Source of the DNA: Rahnella bonaserana
Lineage (GTDB): Bacteria; Pseudomonadota; Gammaproteobacteria; Enterobacterales; Enterobacteriaceae
Direction: 5' to 3'
NCBI RefSeq assembly: GCF_019049675.1
Contig: NZ_JAFMOW010000054.1
Span: 62,001 to 126,000 of the forward strand
DNA: 64,000 nucleotides
Under the pieces are notes generated by a model. The model saw only the letters and a list, made by a program, of their open reading frames with translations, searched no databases and was not told the DNA's origin. Position numbers and translations under genes: made by a program. Shown one piece after another: positions 1 through 9,416 of this stretch. The number at the start of each line of letters is the position of its first letter. The first letter of the stretch is position 1.

Positions 1-396
1 ACGCGGGCGGTTAACGTCAGTCAGCAAAGCCTGCCGGAGGTCATGGAAGAACTGGGGATGACGGAAGGGTTTGATGTCGGGCTGGAAATGTCCGGCGCAC
101 CTGCCGCATTTCGCAGCATGCTCAGTGCGATGAATCACGGCGGGCGGATTGCCATGCTCGGCATCCCTTCCACAGAAATGGCCATCGACTGGAATCAGGT
201 GATTTTCAAGGGGCTGTTTATTAAAGGGATCTATGGCCGGGAAATGTTTGAAACCTGGTACAAAATGGCGGCGCTCATTCAGTCCGGGTTAGACCTCACG
301 CCGTTGATTACTCATCACTTCCCGATTGATGAATTCCAGAAAGGCTTTGATGCGATGCGTTCCGGTCATTCCGGAAAAGTCATTCTTAACTGGTGA
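1..396 (+). CDS. tdh: L-threonine 3-dehydrogenase, C-terminal part (5' end outside window)
   Basis: Zinc-dependent medium-chain dehydrogenase that oxidises L-threonine to 2-amino-3-ketobutyrate with NAD+; with Kbl it degrades threonine to glycine and acetyl-CoA in the cytosol. The frame is open from base 1, so only about 131 C-terminal residues are present: the end of the nucleotide-binding domain ([22 protein letters not shown]) and the C-terminal domain ([15 protein letters not shown]). These match E. coli Tdh almost residue for residue and end at the usual GKVIL tail. The first internal ATG (position 43) is not the real start. A strong terminator hairpin follows at 418-447. Confidence 0.96.
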   Translation, partial: TRAVNVSQQSLPEVMEELGMTEGFDVGLEMSGAPAAFRSMLSAMNHGGRIAMLGIPSTEMAIDWNQVIFKGLFIKGIYGREMFETWYKMAALIQSGLDLTPLITHHFPIDEFQKGFDAMRSGHSGKVILNW

Positions 397-417
397 ATCT
401 GATTTGTCGCACAGATG

Positions 418-447
418 AAAAAGCCCGCTGAAACAGCGGGCTTTTTT
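418..447. terminator. Bidirectional terminator after tdh
   Basis: A ten-base-pair GC-rich stem (AAGCCCGCTG / CAGCGGGCTT) with a three-base loop is flanked by A residues on the left and a T run on the right. It can end tdh on the plus strand and the converging glycosyltransferase genes on the minus strand. Confidence 0.85.
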
Positions 448-465
448 CTGACCGGAGGGCTATTT

Positions 466-1395
466 TTAGGCGTCTGGCTCTGCCTTTTGTTTCTCAACAT
501 CCGTCAGATATCTCACCTTACGGGTGTAATCCTGACCTTTAAACAGCAGCTCATTGTCTGGCGAGGCCAGATATTTTTGCCATTCGCTCAGCGGGAAACC
601 GCCATGTGCGCCAATGACTTCTTTAGGAATAACCGACGGCGTGCCGCCAATCTTTTTCGAGACCGGCCAGTTCATCCAGTCGCCGAGATTGACGGTTTTA
701 ATGTCCAAAGTGTCGAGCATGGCCGCCAGCGGTAACTGATCGGTCGGTGGCTGATTATCTGGCAGGATATTCCAGGTATCTCTGAAAAACATAATCCACA
801 ACGGGCACAGACGTTCCCAGGTTTTACGTGTTGCAGCCAGGAAAGCGCCGTTGACGTGGTCAACGATATAAGGGCGCACGCTGTCTTTGTAATACGCCGG
901 GATGATCTGCGGATCACAACCGTCGAGTTTGGCAATCATTTTGCCCTGACGGAAACTTGAATAGATGTGATTTTCATGCAGCTGGATTTCCGGCATTTTC
1001 AGCAGATTCAGATCAGAATCGATCATCAAAATACCGTCAGTTTTGGCCTGTAAAGGCGCCAGCAGTTTAATCAGGCGGCTGAGGTAAATTTGTTTGTAAC
1101 GATAATCGCCGGATTTAGTGTCGGGATTGAGTGTCACGATGCGGACTTTTTCAGGCAGAGACCGGAACAGGCTGGCATCCTGATCGGTCACAATGACAAT
1201 TTCCTGCAATGGTGTCGCGAATTTGTCAGCAAATTCCGCGCATAAACAGGCTTCTTCAATATAATCAGCACCCGCGGAAGGAATGACGACAGAGGTGATA
1301 TTATTCTTTGGCGCACTTGCTACGACGGTTCCGGCATAAGGCAGATTGTGGCGTGAAAGAATATGACGATATTTAGAATTTAGAAATTTGAACAT
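466..1395 (-). CDS. Putative GT-A-type glycosyltransferase (cell-surface polysaccharide)
   Basis: A 309-residue protein that looks like a nucleotide-diphospho-sugar transferase. An N-terminal segment (TSVVIPSAGADYIEEA, EIVIVTDQD) resembles the start of a GT-A Rossmann fold, and IDSDLNL near residue 125 has the D-x-D layout used to hold a metal and nucleotide sugar. No signal peptide or membrane helix is evident, so it is probably cytosolic. Its ATG lies two bases after the stop of the upstream GT4 gene, so the two should be co-translated. In E. coli the slot between tdh and yibQ holds waaH (yibD), a lipopolysaccharide-core transferase, but I do not recognise this protein as WaaH. A role in lipopolysaccharide core or another glycan is inferred from position; donor and acceptor sugars cannot be told. 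Confidence 0.72.
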   Translation of the reverse strand: MFKFLNSKYRHILSRHNLPYAGTVVASAPKNNITSVVIPSAGADYIEEACLCAEFADKFATPLQEIVIVTDQDASLFRSLPEKVRIVTLNPDTKSGDYRYKQIYLSRLIKLLAPLQAKTDGILMIDSDLNLLKMPEIQLHENHIYSSFRQGKMIAKLDGCDPQIIPAYYKDSVRPYIVDHVNGAFLAATRKTWERLCPLWIMFFRDTWNILPDNQPPTDQLPLAAMLDTLDIKTVNLGDWMNWPVSKKIGGTPSVIPKEVIGAHGGFPLSEWQKYLASPDNELLFKGQDYTRKVRYLTDVEKQKAEPDA

Positions 1396-1397
1396 GT

Positions 1398-2621
1398 TCA
1401 GCCTTGTTTCTTTTTAACGCTGCCTAAAACGGTTTCTACACCAGAGACATATTTTTCAATCGCAAATTTTTCGCGGACAGTGAGATTTGCCTGCGTAGCG
1501 ATTTCACTTCGCAAATGCGCATTGAGATACAGCGTTTTCATATGATTGAAGAGCATCTCAATATCGCCATACTCAAACAGCATTCCGGTTTCTGCATTTT
1601 TAATCAGTTCGGCAGTGCCCGTGACATTGGATCCAATCACCGGTGTTTTCAATAACATGGATTCCAGAACGACACGCGGCAACCCCTCACTTTTTGACCC
1701 TAAGATAAAGGCATCAAAAGCCGCCAGATATTCCAGAGGATTGCTTTGAAAACCGGTGAAGATGACTTTATCCATTATATTCAGTGCTGCAGCCTGCTGG
1801 ATCAGACGTCGTAAATTTGGGCCTTCACCGACAAAGACCATTTTCCATTTTGCTTCCGGGAAAGCACGATTAAATTTATCGAGTGCCAGCAGGGTGAAGT
1901 GGTGAGCTTTACGATTAATCAGAGAACCGATACTGCCGAAGATGAAGGTATCTTCCGTTGCACCGAGTTCTTCACGGATCCTGATGCCATCCGGTAATGG
2001 CTGATTGATATCAATGCCGTTAAAGACAGTAAAACACAGCTCTTTGCGCACGCCGCGTTTAAGCAATTGTTCCTGAACGCCCAGAGAAACAGAAATAATG
2101 CTATGGCAAAAACGGTTAACAATACCCACGACGTCTTTGTTCAGAACGGGTTCGATGCGGCAGTGTTGCACGATTTCTGTCGGTAAGCCTGCGGTCGAAT
2201 AATAGCCTTCCACGTTAGAGCTTGGCTGATTATTCATATATAAAATATCAAACTGACCGAGCTCAAGCAGGGAATGGATTTTGCGGATGTTGGGATTTAT
2301 ACGCCAGATTTTATCGACGGAATAAATCGCTTTCTGGCGTAAATTACCACTGAAGAAAAACAGCGTTCGCAGGACTTCTTTGGTGATTTTTGCCCAGGTG
2401 GGTTGTCTGACCTGAGGAATGAAAAATACCGGCACATTAAGCGCGTTCAATATCTGACTGATTGTTTCCCCGTTATCACGGGCATAATCATTGTAAAAGC
2501 AGCAACTGATTTCAAACTTTTCACGATCGATTCTTTTCAGCAGCTCCAACATACTGTTGGTGCCACCTCCCCATTCCTTGCCGCTGTCGAGCAGCAGAAT
2601 TTTAGATCGATCTAGTCCCAT
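1398..2621 (-). CDS. GT4-family glycosyltransferase (GT-B fold)
   Basis: A 407-residue glycosyltransferase. The N-terminal domain begins with a glycine-rich acceptor-side loop (LLLDSGKEWGGGTNSM). The C-terminal donor domain starts with FIFGSIGSLINRKAHH, runs through FVGEGPNLRRL, and carries the GT4 signature EGLPRVVLESMLLKTPVIGS with two glutamates seven residues apart around residues 315-323. No transmembrane helix is apparent. It is the first gene of a tight two-gene operon with the next transferase. By eye its base composition is more AT-rich than the neighbouring housekeeping genes, which is common for surface-glycan loci that exchange between strains. It probably adds a hexose or heptose to a surface glycan such as lipopolysaccharide core; specificity is unknown. 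Confidence 0.78.
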   Translation of the reverse strand: MGLDRSKILLLDSGKEWGGGTNSMLELLKRIDREKFEISCCFYNDYARDNGETISQILNALNVPVFFIPQVRQPTWAKITKEVLRTLFFFSGNLRQKAIYSVDKIWRINPNIRKIHSLLELGQFDILYMNNQPSSNVEGYYSTAGLPTEIVQHCRIEPVLNKDVVGIVNRFCHSIISVSLGVQEQLLKRGVRKELCFTVFNGIDINQPLPDGIRIREELGATEDTFIFGSIGSLINRKAHHFTLLALDKFNRAFPEAKWKMVFVGEGPNLRRLIQQAAALNIMDKVIFTGFQSNPLEYLAAFDAFILGSKSEGLPRVVLESMLLKTPVIGSNVTGTAELIKNAETGMLFEYGDIEMLFNHMKTLYLNAHLRSEIATQANLTVREKFAIEKYVSGVETVLGSVKKKQG

Positions 2622-2801
2622 CGGTTAGCGCCCTTGCTCAGCCCGGTTAAAAAAATATGCTACTCATTATAAGAGGCAAATTCTATAAGCTCTACTTATT
2701 TGATTCTGACGCTAAAATCATTCATATCAATATGTTGTATGAATATTTCAAATCCATTTTTTCGAAAGTGGCAACCTGGCGCCAGTCAATGTCCGTGAAT
2801 C

Positions 2802-3752
2802 CTATTTTTTAGAAAATGGGGTCCACGTTAAATACTGGCGTTCAACAAATTGTATTGCCGGCAGTGCAGACAGGCTTTCGCCCAGCACTTTAAACATGCT
2901 GTCGGCATACACTTGCGGAACCGGTTGTTTCACACGGCAGATGCTGATGCCTTTACGTGATGGTTTCGACGGCGTGATACCGTTCGCTTTCCCTGCCGGG
3001 GCGCTGCGCTGCGGTTCGTTAAGCAGGTCACTTGGCCGTACCAGAACAATATCGGAAGGCAAATTCGGTAGCATCTGTTGCAACACTTTTACCGTGGTCG
3101 GGTGGGGATGACCGATGGCGATGGCATAACCGTTCTTGCGGGCGAGCTGAATAGCCCGTTCAAACTGATGGCGGATTTCCGCTTCGTTCTGCACATCATC
3201 TAAAAAGACGTTGCGCTTAATGACTTTCACCCGGGTTCCCTGAGCCGCTTTAACCGACTGAGTGTTGCCGATTGTCATGCTGTCGAGGAAGAATAAGTTG
3301 TGGGCATTCATGGCTTGCATGACATTTTCCATGCCGGTCAGGCTGGAGGTCATGGCGCTGCCCATATGATTGTTGATACCAATCGCGAACGGGATATTGC
3401 TGATAGCCTGATCGACAATACGTTTCACTTCTGCGGCACTCATAGAAGGTGTCAGCGTATCTTTTTCCAGCGGTTGTTTGCTGAGCGGTGCCATCGGCAG
3501 GTGGATTAATATTTCACGGCCCTGCTGATGTGCCTTGTTCATCATCATCTGCGAATCTGGCGCATTAGGGAAAATCGCAACGGATACCGCTTTTGGCATC
3601 TGAAGTACCTGGTTTTCCTCATGCTGGCGATAACCAAAGTCATCAATCAGGATGGATAATTTCGCTGCCTGAACCTGGCAAACGAAAAACGCAGTACCAC
3701 AAAGGGCAGCTAAAACGGACTTTTTATATCGCAATGCTATCTTCCCAACCAC
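2802..3752 (-). CDS. yibQ: Divergent polysaccharide deacetylase family protein YibQ
   Basis: A 316-residue periplasmic protein of the divergent polysaccharide deacetylase (DUF610) family. Residues 1-29 form a signal peptide (basic start, hydrophobic core, cut near VQAAKL). The NodB-like barrel begins with LSILIDDFGYRQHEENQVL, and keeps IHLPMAPLSKQPLEK, GINNHMGSAMT, FFLDSMTIGN and AIAIGHPHPTT, the same blocks as E. coli YibQ. The Asp pair of IDDFG and His residues of NNHMG could hold a metal, but activity is not established. The start overlaps the end of envC by 16 bases, so the two are co-transcribed. A role in peptidoglycan or glycan remodelling beside EnvC is inferred from this linkage. Confidence 0.93.
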   Translation of the reverse strand: MVGKIALRYKKSVLAALCGTAFFVCQVQAAKLSILIDDFGYRQHEENQVLQMPKAVSVAIFPNAPDSQMMMNKAHQQGREILIHLPMAPLSKQPLEKDTLTPSMSAAEVKRIVDQAISNIPFAIGINNHMGSAMTSSLTGMENVMQAMNAHNLFFLDSMTIGNTQSVKAAQGTRVKVIKRNVFLDDVQNEAEIRHQFERAIQLARKNGYAIAIGHPHPTTVKVLQQMLPNLPSDIVLVRPSDLLNEPQRSAPAGKANGITPSKPSRKGISICRVKQPVPQVYADSMFKVLGESLSALPAIQFVERQYLTWTPFSKK

Positions 3753-5002
3753 GGTTGTGGATTTACTGCCTGGCCCTGACGACGAATTTCAAAATACAGC
3801 GATGGCTGGCCCTGTCCGCCGCTGTTCCCAACTTTAGCAATGGCCTGACCGGTTCTGACCTGATCGCCAACGCTAACCAGTGCATCCTGGTTGTAACCGT
3901 ACAGACTCATATCGCCCTTGCCGTGATCGATAACCACAACCAGCCCGTAGCCCTGCAACCAGTCCGCCAGAATGACACGTCCGTCAGCGATGGCCCTGAC
4001 ATCACTGCCTGCACGTGCTGAAATGACCATGCCTTTCCAGCGTAGTTCACCCTGTAGCTGTTCGCCGAAACGATGTATCAACGAACCGTTAACCGGCCAC
4101 ATATTTTGCCCCGAAGGCCGTCCCAGACCGCCGGTACGGGCCATCAGTGACTGTTCACTTTGGGTCGGTTTGTAGGTTGAACCGGATTTTTTCGCTTGCT
4201 GTTCTTTCGCTCTGACGGCGGCGGCTTCACGTGCTTCTTTTTCCGCACGGGCTTTGGCTGCACGTTCAGCGGCGGCAATTTTGTTTTGCAGACTGGATTC
4301 GTTGGCGCGCAGTTCCGTCAGGCTCTGCTCATCTTTTTGCAATGAGGATTCAAGTGCCGTGAGCGTTTGCTTGCGGGCGGCACGCGCCTGTTCGAGTTTT
4401 TGTTGCTGAGATTGCTGTTCACTCAGCAGGCTCTTTTGTTGTGTTTGCTTTGATTGCAAAGAAACACGCTGTTCAGCCAGCGTGGTGCGGGTCTGTTTCA
4501 GCTCTTCGATGGTTTTTTGCCGTTCGGTATTCAGATAGCCGAAATACGCCAGGATCCGCTCATTACGTTCGCTCTCTTCGCCGCTGAGCAGCAACTGCAA
4601 GCCTTTATGCTGGCCTATACGGAATGCCGCATCCAGCTGTTTTGCAAGGATATCTTCCTGATTTTTTTGCTGTTTTTGTAACTTATCAATAGAGGCATTC
4701 AGCCCGGCAATGTCTTTGCTGAGTGTGGCGAGCGTTGACTGAGTTCCGCGCAGCTGGCTGCTGGCGGAGGCAATGGTTTTTTCCTGCGCCTGCAATTGCT
4801 GCAATAAAGTGCCGCGCTGTTGTTTCTGCTGTTTTACGCTTTTTTCTTTTTCCGCGATGTTTTGCTGAATGGTTTTTAGCTGATCTTTATTGTCGTCAGC
4901 ATGCACACTCACGGAAAGAGAGAGTAAAGAAGCACAAAGCAATAAGGCTGAAGATGGGAAGGCAGATACGGCCTTGTCCTGAGCGGAAAGGCGGGTTCTC
5001 AT
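3737..5002 (-). CDS. envC: Murein hydrolase activator EnvC
   Basis: A periplasmic activator of the septal amidases AmiA and AmiB, needed to split daughter cells. The chosen ATG (5002) gives 421 residues, near E. coli's 419, and starts just before a signal peptide cut near SVHADDNKD. A longer in-frame start at 5134 would run through the gpmI terminator and is unlikely. Residues about 35-270 form a long glutamine- and lysine-rich coiled coil. The C-terminal 120 residues form a degenerate LytM domain (GELRWKGMVI, VVVIDHGKGDMSLYGYNQ, PSLYFEIRRQG). As known for EnvC, this domain lacks the full HxH zinc site, fitting an activator rather than an enzyme. The 3' end overlaps yibQ. Confidence 0.94.
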   Translation of the reverse strand: MRTRLSAQDKAVSAFPSSALLLCASLLSLSVSVHADDNKDQLKTIQQNIAEKEKSVKQQKQQRGTLLQQLQAQEKTIASASSQLRGTQSTLATLSKDIAGLNASIDKLQKQQKNQEDILAKQLDAAFRIGQHKGLQLLLSGEESERNERILAYFGYLNTERQKTIEELKQTRTTLAEQRVSLQSKQTQQKSLLSEQQSQQQKLEQARAARKQTLTALESSLQKDEQSLTELRANESSLQNKIAAAERAAKARAEKEAREAAAVRAKEQQAKKSGSTYKPTQSEQSLMARTGGLGRPSGQNMWPVNGSLIHRFGEQLQGELRWKGMVISARAGSDVRAIADGRVILADWLQGYGLVVVIDHGKGDMSLYGYNQDALVSVGDQVRTGQAIAKVGNSGGQGQPSLYFEIRRQGQAVNPQPWLGR

Positions 5003-5117
5003 CAGGCTGAAATGAATGAATTTGCTCAAACTTTTTTCCGCTTGTCGACCGTGGATGATAGACAATATGGCTGTCCCTTTTCGTATCGTAACACTAATCA
5101 ACCGGCTGATGCACAAA

Positions 5118-5155
5118 CAAAAAAGGCGTACCAACGGGTGTCGGTACGCCTTTTT
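5118..5155 (-). terminator. Terminator between gpmI and envC
   Basis: An inverted repeat AAAAAGGCGTACC / GGTACGCCTTTTT with a ten-base loop, with T runs in both reading directions. It lies downstream of gpmI on the minus strand and just upstream of envC, so envC-yibQ must have their own promoter or rely on read-through. Confidence 0.85.
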
Positions 5156-5174
5156 AACAGAGCTTTAAGGGAAA

Positions 5175-6719
5175 TTAGCGCGCGATAAACAGCGGTTTGC
5201 CACTCATTTCTGCCGGGATCTCCATGCCCATCAGTGAAAGCATCGTTGGTGCGATATCAGACAATTTACCGCCTTCAACGGCTTCTGCGTTTCCGCCAAT
5301 ATAAATTAAGGGCACCGGCAGACTGGTGTGCGCGGTGTGTGCCTGACCGGTCGCCGGATCGCGCATTTGTTCTGCGTTACCGTGGTCGGCGGTGATCAGC
5401 AACTGACCACCAACGGCTTTCACGGCATCCACAACCTGAGCCACGCAATTATCGAGTGCTTCAACGGCGCTCACCGCCGCATCGTAAACGCCGGTATGAC
5501 CGACCATATCGCCATTCGGATAGTTACAAATGATGGTGTCATATTTACCGCTGGCAATTGCGCTGAGCAGTTTTTCCGTCAGTTCAGCAGAACTCATTTC
5601 CGGTTGCAGGTCATACGTCGCCACGTTCGGGGATTTCACCAGAATGCGATCTTCGCCTTCAAACGAATCTTCCATGCCACCGTTAAAGAAGAAGGTGACG
5701 TGTGCATATTTCTCAGTTTCGGAAATACGCAGCTGCGTTTTGCCGTGCGCCATCAGCCATTCGCCGAGGGTGTTTTTCAGTGATGCCGGCGGATAGGCGC
5801 AGGCAGCTTTGATGTCCGCGGCGTATTCGGTAAGCATGATGAAATCGCCGAAGTTAATGACTTTTTCGCGGATAAAACCGTCAAAGTCCGGACTGATAAA
5901 GGCGCGGGTGATTTCGCGGGCACGGTCAGCGCGGAAGTTCATGAAGATCAGTGCATCGCCGTCATTGATGGCCGCTGCTTCTTCGCCTGCTGCCTGCAAT
6001 ACGGTTGGCTTCACGAATTCATCGTTTTCATCGCGGCCATAAGCGGCCTGCAAGCCAGCCACAGCGTTTTCGGCCGTGAACGCGCCTTTTGCCTGTGACA
6101 TCAAATCGTATGCGAGCTGTACGCGATCCCAGCGGTTATCGCGATCCATAGCGTAATAACGGCCAACAATAGAGGCAATGCGGCCGGTGCCAATTTGTGC
6201 GAATTTCTCAGAGAAGCGTTTCAGTGCAGCTTCTGCGCTGCGCGGCGGGGTATCACGCCCATCAAGGAAGGCGTGCAGATAAATCGCTTTCGCGCCACGA
6301 CGGTGCGCCAGTTCCACCATCGCCATAATGTGGTCTTCGTGGCTGTGAACGCCGCCCGCTGACAGCAGGCCCATAATATGGACCGCTTTGCCTGCGGCGA
6401 TGGCGCGATCAACCGCACCGGTCAGTACGCTATTATTAAAGAAGTCGCCTTCTTTGATTTCTTTGTCCAGACGGGTGAGGTCCTGATACACGATGCGGCC
6501 CGCACCTAAATTGACATGGCCGACTTCGGAGTTGCCCATCTGACCGTCGGGCAGACCGACGTCCAGTCCTGAGGCAGCGATAAGCGTGTGAGGATGGGTG
6601 GCCCACAGATTATCCATCACCGGCGTTTTGGCGTTCAGAATCGCGTTATCTTGTTGCTCTTCGCGATGTCCGTAGCCGTCCAGAATCACCAGAACCATCG
6701 GTTTTTTGTTGCTCGACAT
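5175..6719 (-). CDS. gpmI: 2,3-bisphosphoglycerate-independent phosphoglycerate mutase
   Basis: A cytosolic manganese enzyme of glycolysis that interconverts 3- and 2-phosphoglycerate. The start at 6719 gives 514 residues, equal to E. coli GpmI; a GAGG ribosome site lies eight bases upstream. Conserved features are the metal-binding LVILDGYG (Asp14), the phosphorylated Ser64 in [34 protein letters not shown], and the metal cluster [11 protein letters not shown] with [10 protein letters not shown] near the C-terminus. It belongs to the alkaline-phosphatase superfamily. It is divergent from yibN, with 305 bases between the two start codons. Confidence 0.97.
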   Translation of the reverse strand: MSSNKKPMVLVILDGYGHREEQQDNAILNAKTPVMDNLWATHPHTLIAASGLDVGLPDGQMGNSEVGHVNLGAGRIVYQDLTRLDKEIKEGDFFNNSVLTGAVDRAIAAGKAVHIMGLLSAGGVHSHEDHIMAMVELAHRRGAKAIYLHAFLDGRDTPPRSAEAALKRFSEKFAQIGTGRIASIVGRYYAMDRDNRWDRVQLAYDLMSQAKGAFTAENAVAGLQAAYGRDENDEFVKPTVLQAAGEEAAAINDGDALIFMNFRADRAREITRAFISPDFDGFIREKVINFGDFIMLTEYAADIKAACAYPPASLKNTLGEWLMAHGKTQLRISETEKYAHVTFFFNGGMEDSFEGEDRILVKSPNVATYDLQPEMSSAELTEKLLSAIASGKYDTIICNYPNGDMVGHTGVYDAAVSAVEALDNCVAQVVDAVKAVGGQLLITADHGNAEQMRDPATGQAHTAHTSLPVPLIYIGGNAEAVEGGKLSDIAPTMLSLMGMEIPAEMSGKPLFIAR

Positions 6720-7024
6720 GTCAATTGACCTCAGTTTAAAAGATGAAATGCTCAATAGGCTCGCCCGCTGAAACGGGGGGAAACAGGCGCGGCTAAAGGC
6801 ATTTAAGCCGGTTGATTTTACCCCAGTGCGGGAAGTGAATAGCCGGAGGAGATCAAAGTTGAGGTGAGGTGAGGGTTAACTTTCAGCATAAAGGCGTGTT
6901 AATTTTCCGAGACGTGCCGCAGATTGTGGCATTCGCCCGCGCTTACTGGCTGTATTTGCTCCGGCGCGCAGGTATACTCTGAAGCCTTGAATTTTCCCCC
7001 AACTGACGGGAGTTGCTACACCCC

Positions 7025-7456
7025 ATGCAAGATATTATGCCGTTCATCAGTGCGCATCCGGTTCTCAGCCTGGCGTGGGTTGCGTTACTGATTGCAGTAA
7101 TTGTGACCACCTTTAAAACACGTTTCTCTAAAGTGAAAGAGATCACCCGTGGCGAAGCAACACGCCTGATTAATAAAGAAGATGCCATCGTTGTCGATGT
7201 TCGCGCGCGTGAAGAATTCCGCAAAGGCCACATCGCTGAATCACAGAATGTGTTGTCTGCTGACATCAAAAACAACAATCTGGGTGAACTGACCAAACAT
7301 AAAGCACAGCCAGTGATCGTGGTATGTGCCACCGGACAAACGTCCCGTACTGCGGCTGAAGGCCTGATTGCTGCTGGTTTTGAGCGCGTGTTCACACTCA
7401 AAGAAGGCATCAGCGGCTGGAGCGGTGAAAACCTGCCTTTAGTTCGCGGTAAATGA
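7025..7456 (+). CDS. yibN: Membrane-anchored rhodanese-like protein YibN
   Basis: A 143-residue inner-membrane protein: one N-terminal helix (about residues 12-31) followed by a rhodanese domain ([33 protein letters not shown]). The start at 7025 matches E. coli YibN; an in-frame ATG four codons upstream is less likely. A cysteine sits at residue 101 in the loop CATGQTSR, the place of the catalytic residue in active rhodaneses. As I recall it, E. coli YibN lacks a cysteine at that point, so this copy may be able to transfer sulfur. It is the first gene of the yibN-grxC-secB-gpsA-cysE series. Confidence 0.93.
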   Translation: MQDIMPFISAHPVLSLAWVALLIAVIVTTFKTRFSKVKEITRGEATRLINKEDAIVVDVRAREEFRKGHIAESQNVLSADIKNNNLGELTKHKAQPVIVVCATGQTSRTAAEGLIAAGFERVFTLKEGISGWSGENLPLVRGK

Positions 7457-7523
7457 TTTGCGGTAAATAAGACATTCAGATAACCGCTACGGCATTAAAT
7501 TCTACGACTCTGAGGTGGAACCC

Positions 7524-7775
7524 ATGGCTAAAATTGAAATCTATACCAAGGCAACCTGCCCTTACTGCCATCGCGCGAAAGCCCTGCTCAACAGCAAAGG
7601 CGTTTCATTCGATGAAATCGCTATCGATGGTGACGCAGATAAGCGTGAAAAAATGATCGCCCGCAGCGGTCGTTCAACCGTTCCTCAGATTTTTATCGAC
7701 GGACAGCACGTTGGCGGTTGTGATGATTTACATGCGCTTGATGCACGCGGTGGCCTTGACCCAATGCTGGGTTAA
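7524..7775 (+). CDS. grxC: Glutaredoxin 3
   Basis: An 83-residue cytosolic dithiol glutaredoxin that reduces disulfides and ribonucleotide reductase using glutathione. The active site CPYC is at residues 12-15. The glutathione-binding TVPQIFIDGQHVGG and GGCDDLHALD motifs follow. Start: the ATG at 7524 has a GAGGTGG ribosome site six bases upstream and gives the family length; the GTG three codons earlier lies inside that site. It is placed between yibN and secB, as in E. coli. Confidence 0.96.
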   Translation: MAKIEIYTKATCPYCHRAKALLNSKGVSFDEIAIDGDADKREKMIARSGRSTVPQIFIDGQHVGGCDDLHALDARGGLDPMLG

Positions 7776-7839
7776 TCAAGGCGGCGGTGGTTTTTCATTA
7801 AGTGTTTAAAAGGACTATTAACTTAAGGGTACTACTCAC

Positions 7840-8310
7840 ATGTCAGAACAAAATAACACCGAGATGGCTTTCCAGATCCAACGTATTTATACCAAAGACA
7901 TCTCTTTTGAAGCGCCAAATGCGCCTCAGGTTTTCCAGCAAGACTGGCAGCCAGAAGTTAAACTGGATCTTGATACCGCTTCCAGCCAGCTGGCCGAAGG
8001 CGTATATGAAGTTGTCTTGCGTGTGACCGTAACGTCTTCCCTGGGCGACGAAACTGCGTTCCTGTGTGAAGTTCAGCAAGGTGGTATCTTCACTATCTCC
8101 GGTATCGATGGCAACCAGATGGCGCATTGCCTGGGTGCATATTGCCCGAACATTCTGTTCCCGTATGCCCGTGAGTGCATTACCAGCCTGGTTTCCCGCG
8201 GTACTTTCCCGCAACTGAATCTGGCACCTGTTAACTTTGACGCTCTGTTCATGAACTATCTGCAACAGCAAGCTGAAGGCGAAGGTGCTGAACCGCATCA
8301 GGATGCCTGA
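7840..8310 (+). CDS. secB: Protein-export chaperone SecB
   Basis: A 156-residue tetrameric cytosolic chaperone that keeps secretory precursors unfolded and passes them to SecA. The sequence is nearly that of E. coli SecB, including [19 protein letters not shown], the central beta-sheet segment ([12 protein letters not shown]), and the conserved [20 protein letters not shown] block. The acidic C-terminus has a short spacer after [12 protein letters not shown]. The stop codon overlaps the gpsA start by one base (TGATG), so translation is likely coupled. Confidence 0.97.
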   Translation: MSEQNNTEMAFQIQRIYTKDISFEAPNAPQVFQQDWQPEVKLDLDTASSQLAEGVYEVVLRVTVTSSLGDETAFLCEVQQGGIFTISGIDGNQMAHCLGAYCPNILFPYARECITSLVSRGTFPQLNLAPVNFDALFMNYLQQQAEGEGAEPHQDA

Positions 8311-9329
8311 TGAAAACCGTCAATGCGTCAATGACAGTGATCGGTGCCGGCTCGTACGGCACCGCTTTAGCGATTACTCTCGCCAGAAATGGCCATCCCG
8401 TTGTGCTGTGGGGACATAACCCCGAGCACATCAACGCCTTACAACGTGCCCGTTGTAATCAGGAATTTCTTCCTGATGTTCCGTTCCCTGATAATCTCTT
8501 GCTCGAAACCAATCTGTCTGTCGCGTTAGCGGCCAGCCGTAATGTGCTGGTTGTGGTACCCAGCCATGTATTTGGTGACGTTTTGCGTCAGCTTAAACCT
8601 CATTTGCGCGCTGATGCACGTGTGGTATGGGCGACGAAAGGGCTGGAAGCGGAGACCGGACGTCTTCTGCAAGATGTCGCGCGCGAAGAACTCGGCGATG
8701 CCATTCCATTAGCTGTGGTTTCCGGGCCGACGTTCGCCAAAGAACTCGCGGCAGGCATGCCGACGGCAATCTCTCTGGCAGCAACCGATGCGACTTTTGC
8801 CGATGATTTGCAGCAATTACTGCACTGTGGCAAAAGCTTCCGTGTTTACAGCAACCCCGATTTCATCGGCGTTCAGCTGGGCGGTGCGATTAAAAACGTC
8901 ATCGCCATTGGTGCCGGAATGTCGGATGGAATCGGCTTTGGGGCTAATGCCCGAACCGCGCTGATTACCCGCGGACTGGCTGAAATGACACGTCTGGGAG
9001 CCGCTTTAGGGGCTGACCCTGCGACATTTATGGGCATGGCAGGGCTGGGTGATTTGGTGTTAACCTGCACAGACAACCAGTCCCGCAACCGCCGCTTCGG
9101 CATTATGCTGGGACAAGGCAAGGATGTTCAGACCGCTCAGGACACCATCGGCCAGGTTGTAGAAGGCTATCGCAATACGAAAGAAGTACGGGCTCTGGCG
9201 CAGCGTAATAACGTTGAAATGCCAATCACAGAACAGATTTACCAGGTGTTGTACTGCGGTAAAGATGCGCGTGAAGCAGCGATCAGTTTGCTTGCCCGTG
9301 CGAGCAAGGACGAAAAACACAGCCACTGA
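8310..9329 (+). CDS. gpsA: Glycerol-3-phosphate dehydrogenase (NAD(P)+)
   Basis: A cytosolic enzyme that reduces dihydroxyacetone phosphate to sn-glycerol 3-phosphate, the backbone for phospholipids. It has 339 residues, as in E. coli. The dinucleotide loop [12 protein letters not shown] is at residues 10-21, catalytic Lys195 lies in [15 protein letters not shown], and the C-terminal substrate region contains [19 protein letters not shown]. The ATG overlaps the secB stop. It is chemically linked to glpFK further along the window, which feeds the same metabolite from glycerol. Confidence 0.97.
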   Translation: MKTVNASMTVIGAGSYGTALAITLARNGHPVVLWGHNPEHINALQRARCNQEFLPDVPFPDNLLLETNLSVALAASRNVLVVVPSHVFGDVLRQLKPHLRADARVVWATKGLEAETGRLLQDVAREELGDAIPLAVVSGPTFAKELAAGMPTAISLAATDATFADDLQQLLHCGKSFRVYSNPDFIGVQLGGAIKNVIAIGAGMSDGIGFGANARTALITRGLAEMTRLGAALGADPATFMGMAGLGDLVLTCTDNQSRNRRFGIMLGQGKDVQTAQDTIGQVVEGYRNTKEVRALAQRNNVEMPITEQIYQVLYCGKDAREAAISLLARASKDEKHSH

Positions 9330-9416
9330 AAGGCGTATAAAGTATAGCCACCTTGTTGGTGTTCCCGACAGGGCGGCTTTTTATTACCCGAACTTGCAAA
9401 GTCGTAAGGAAAAGTG

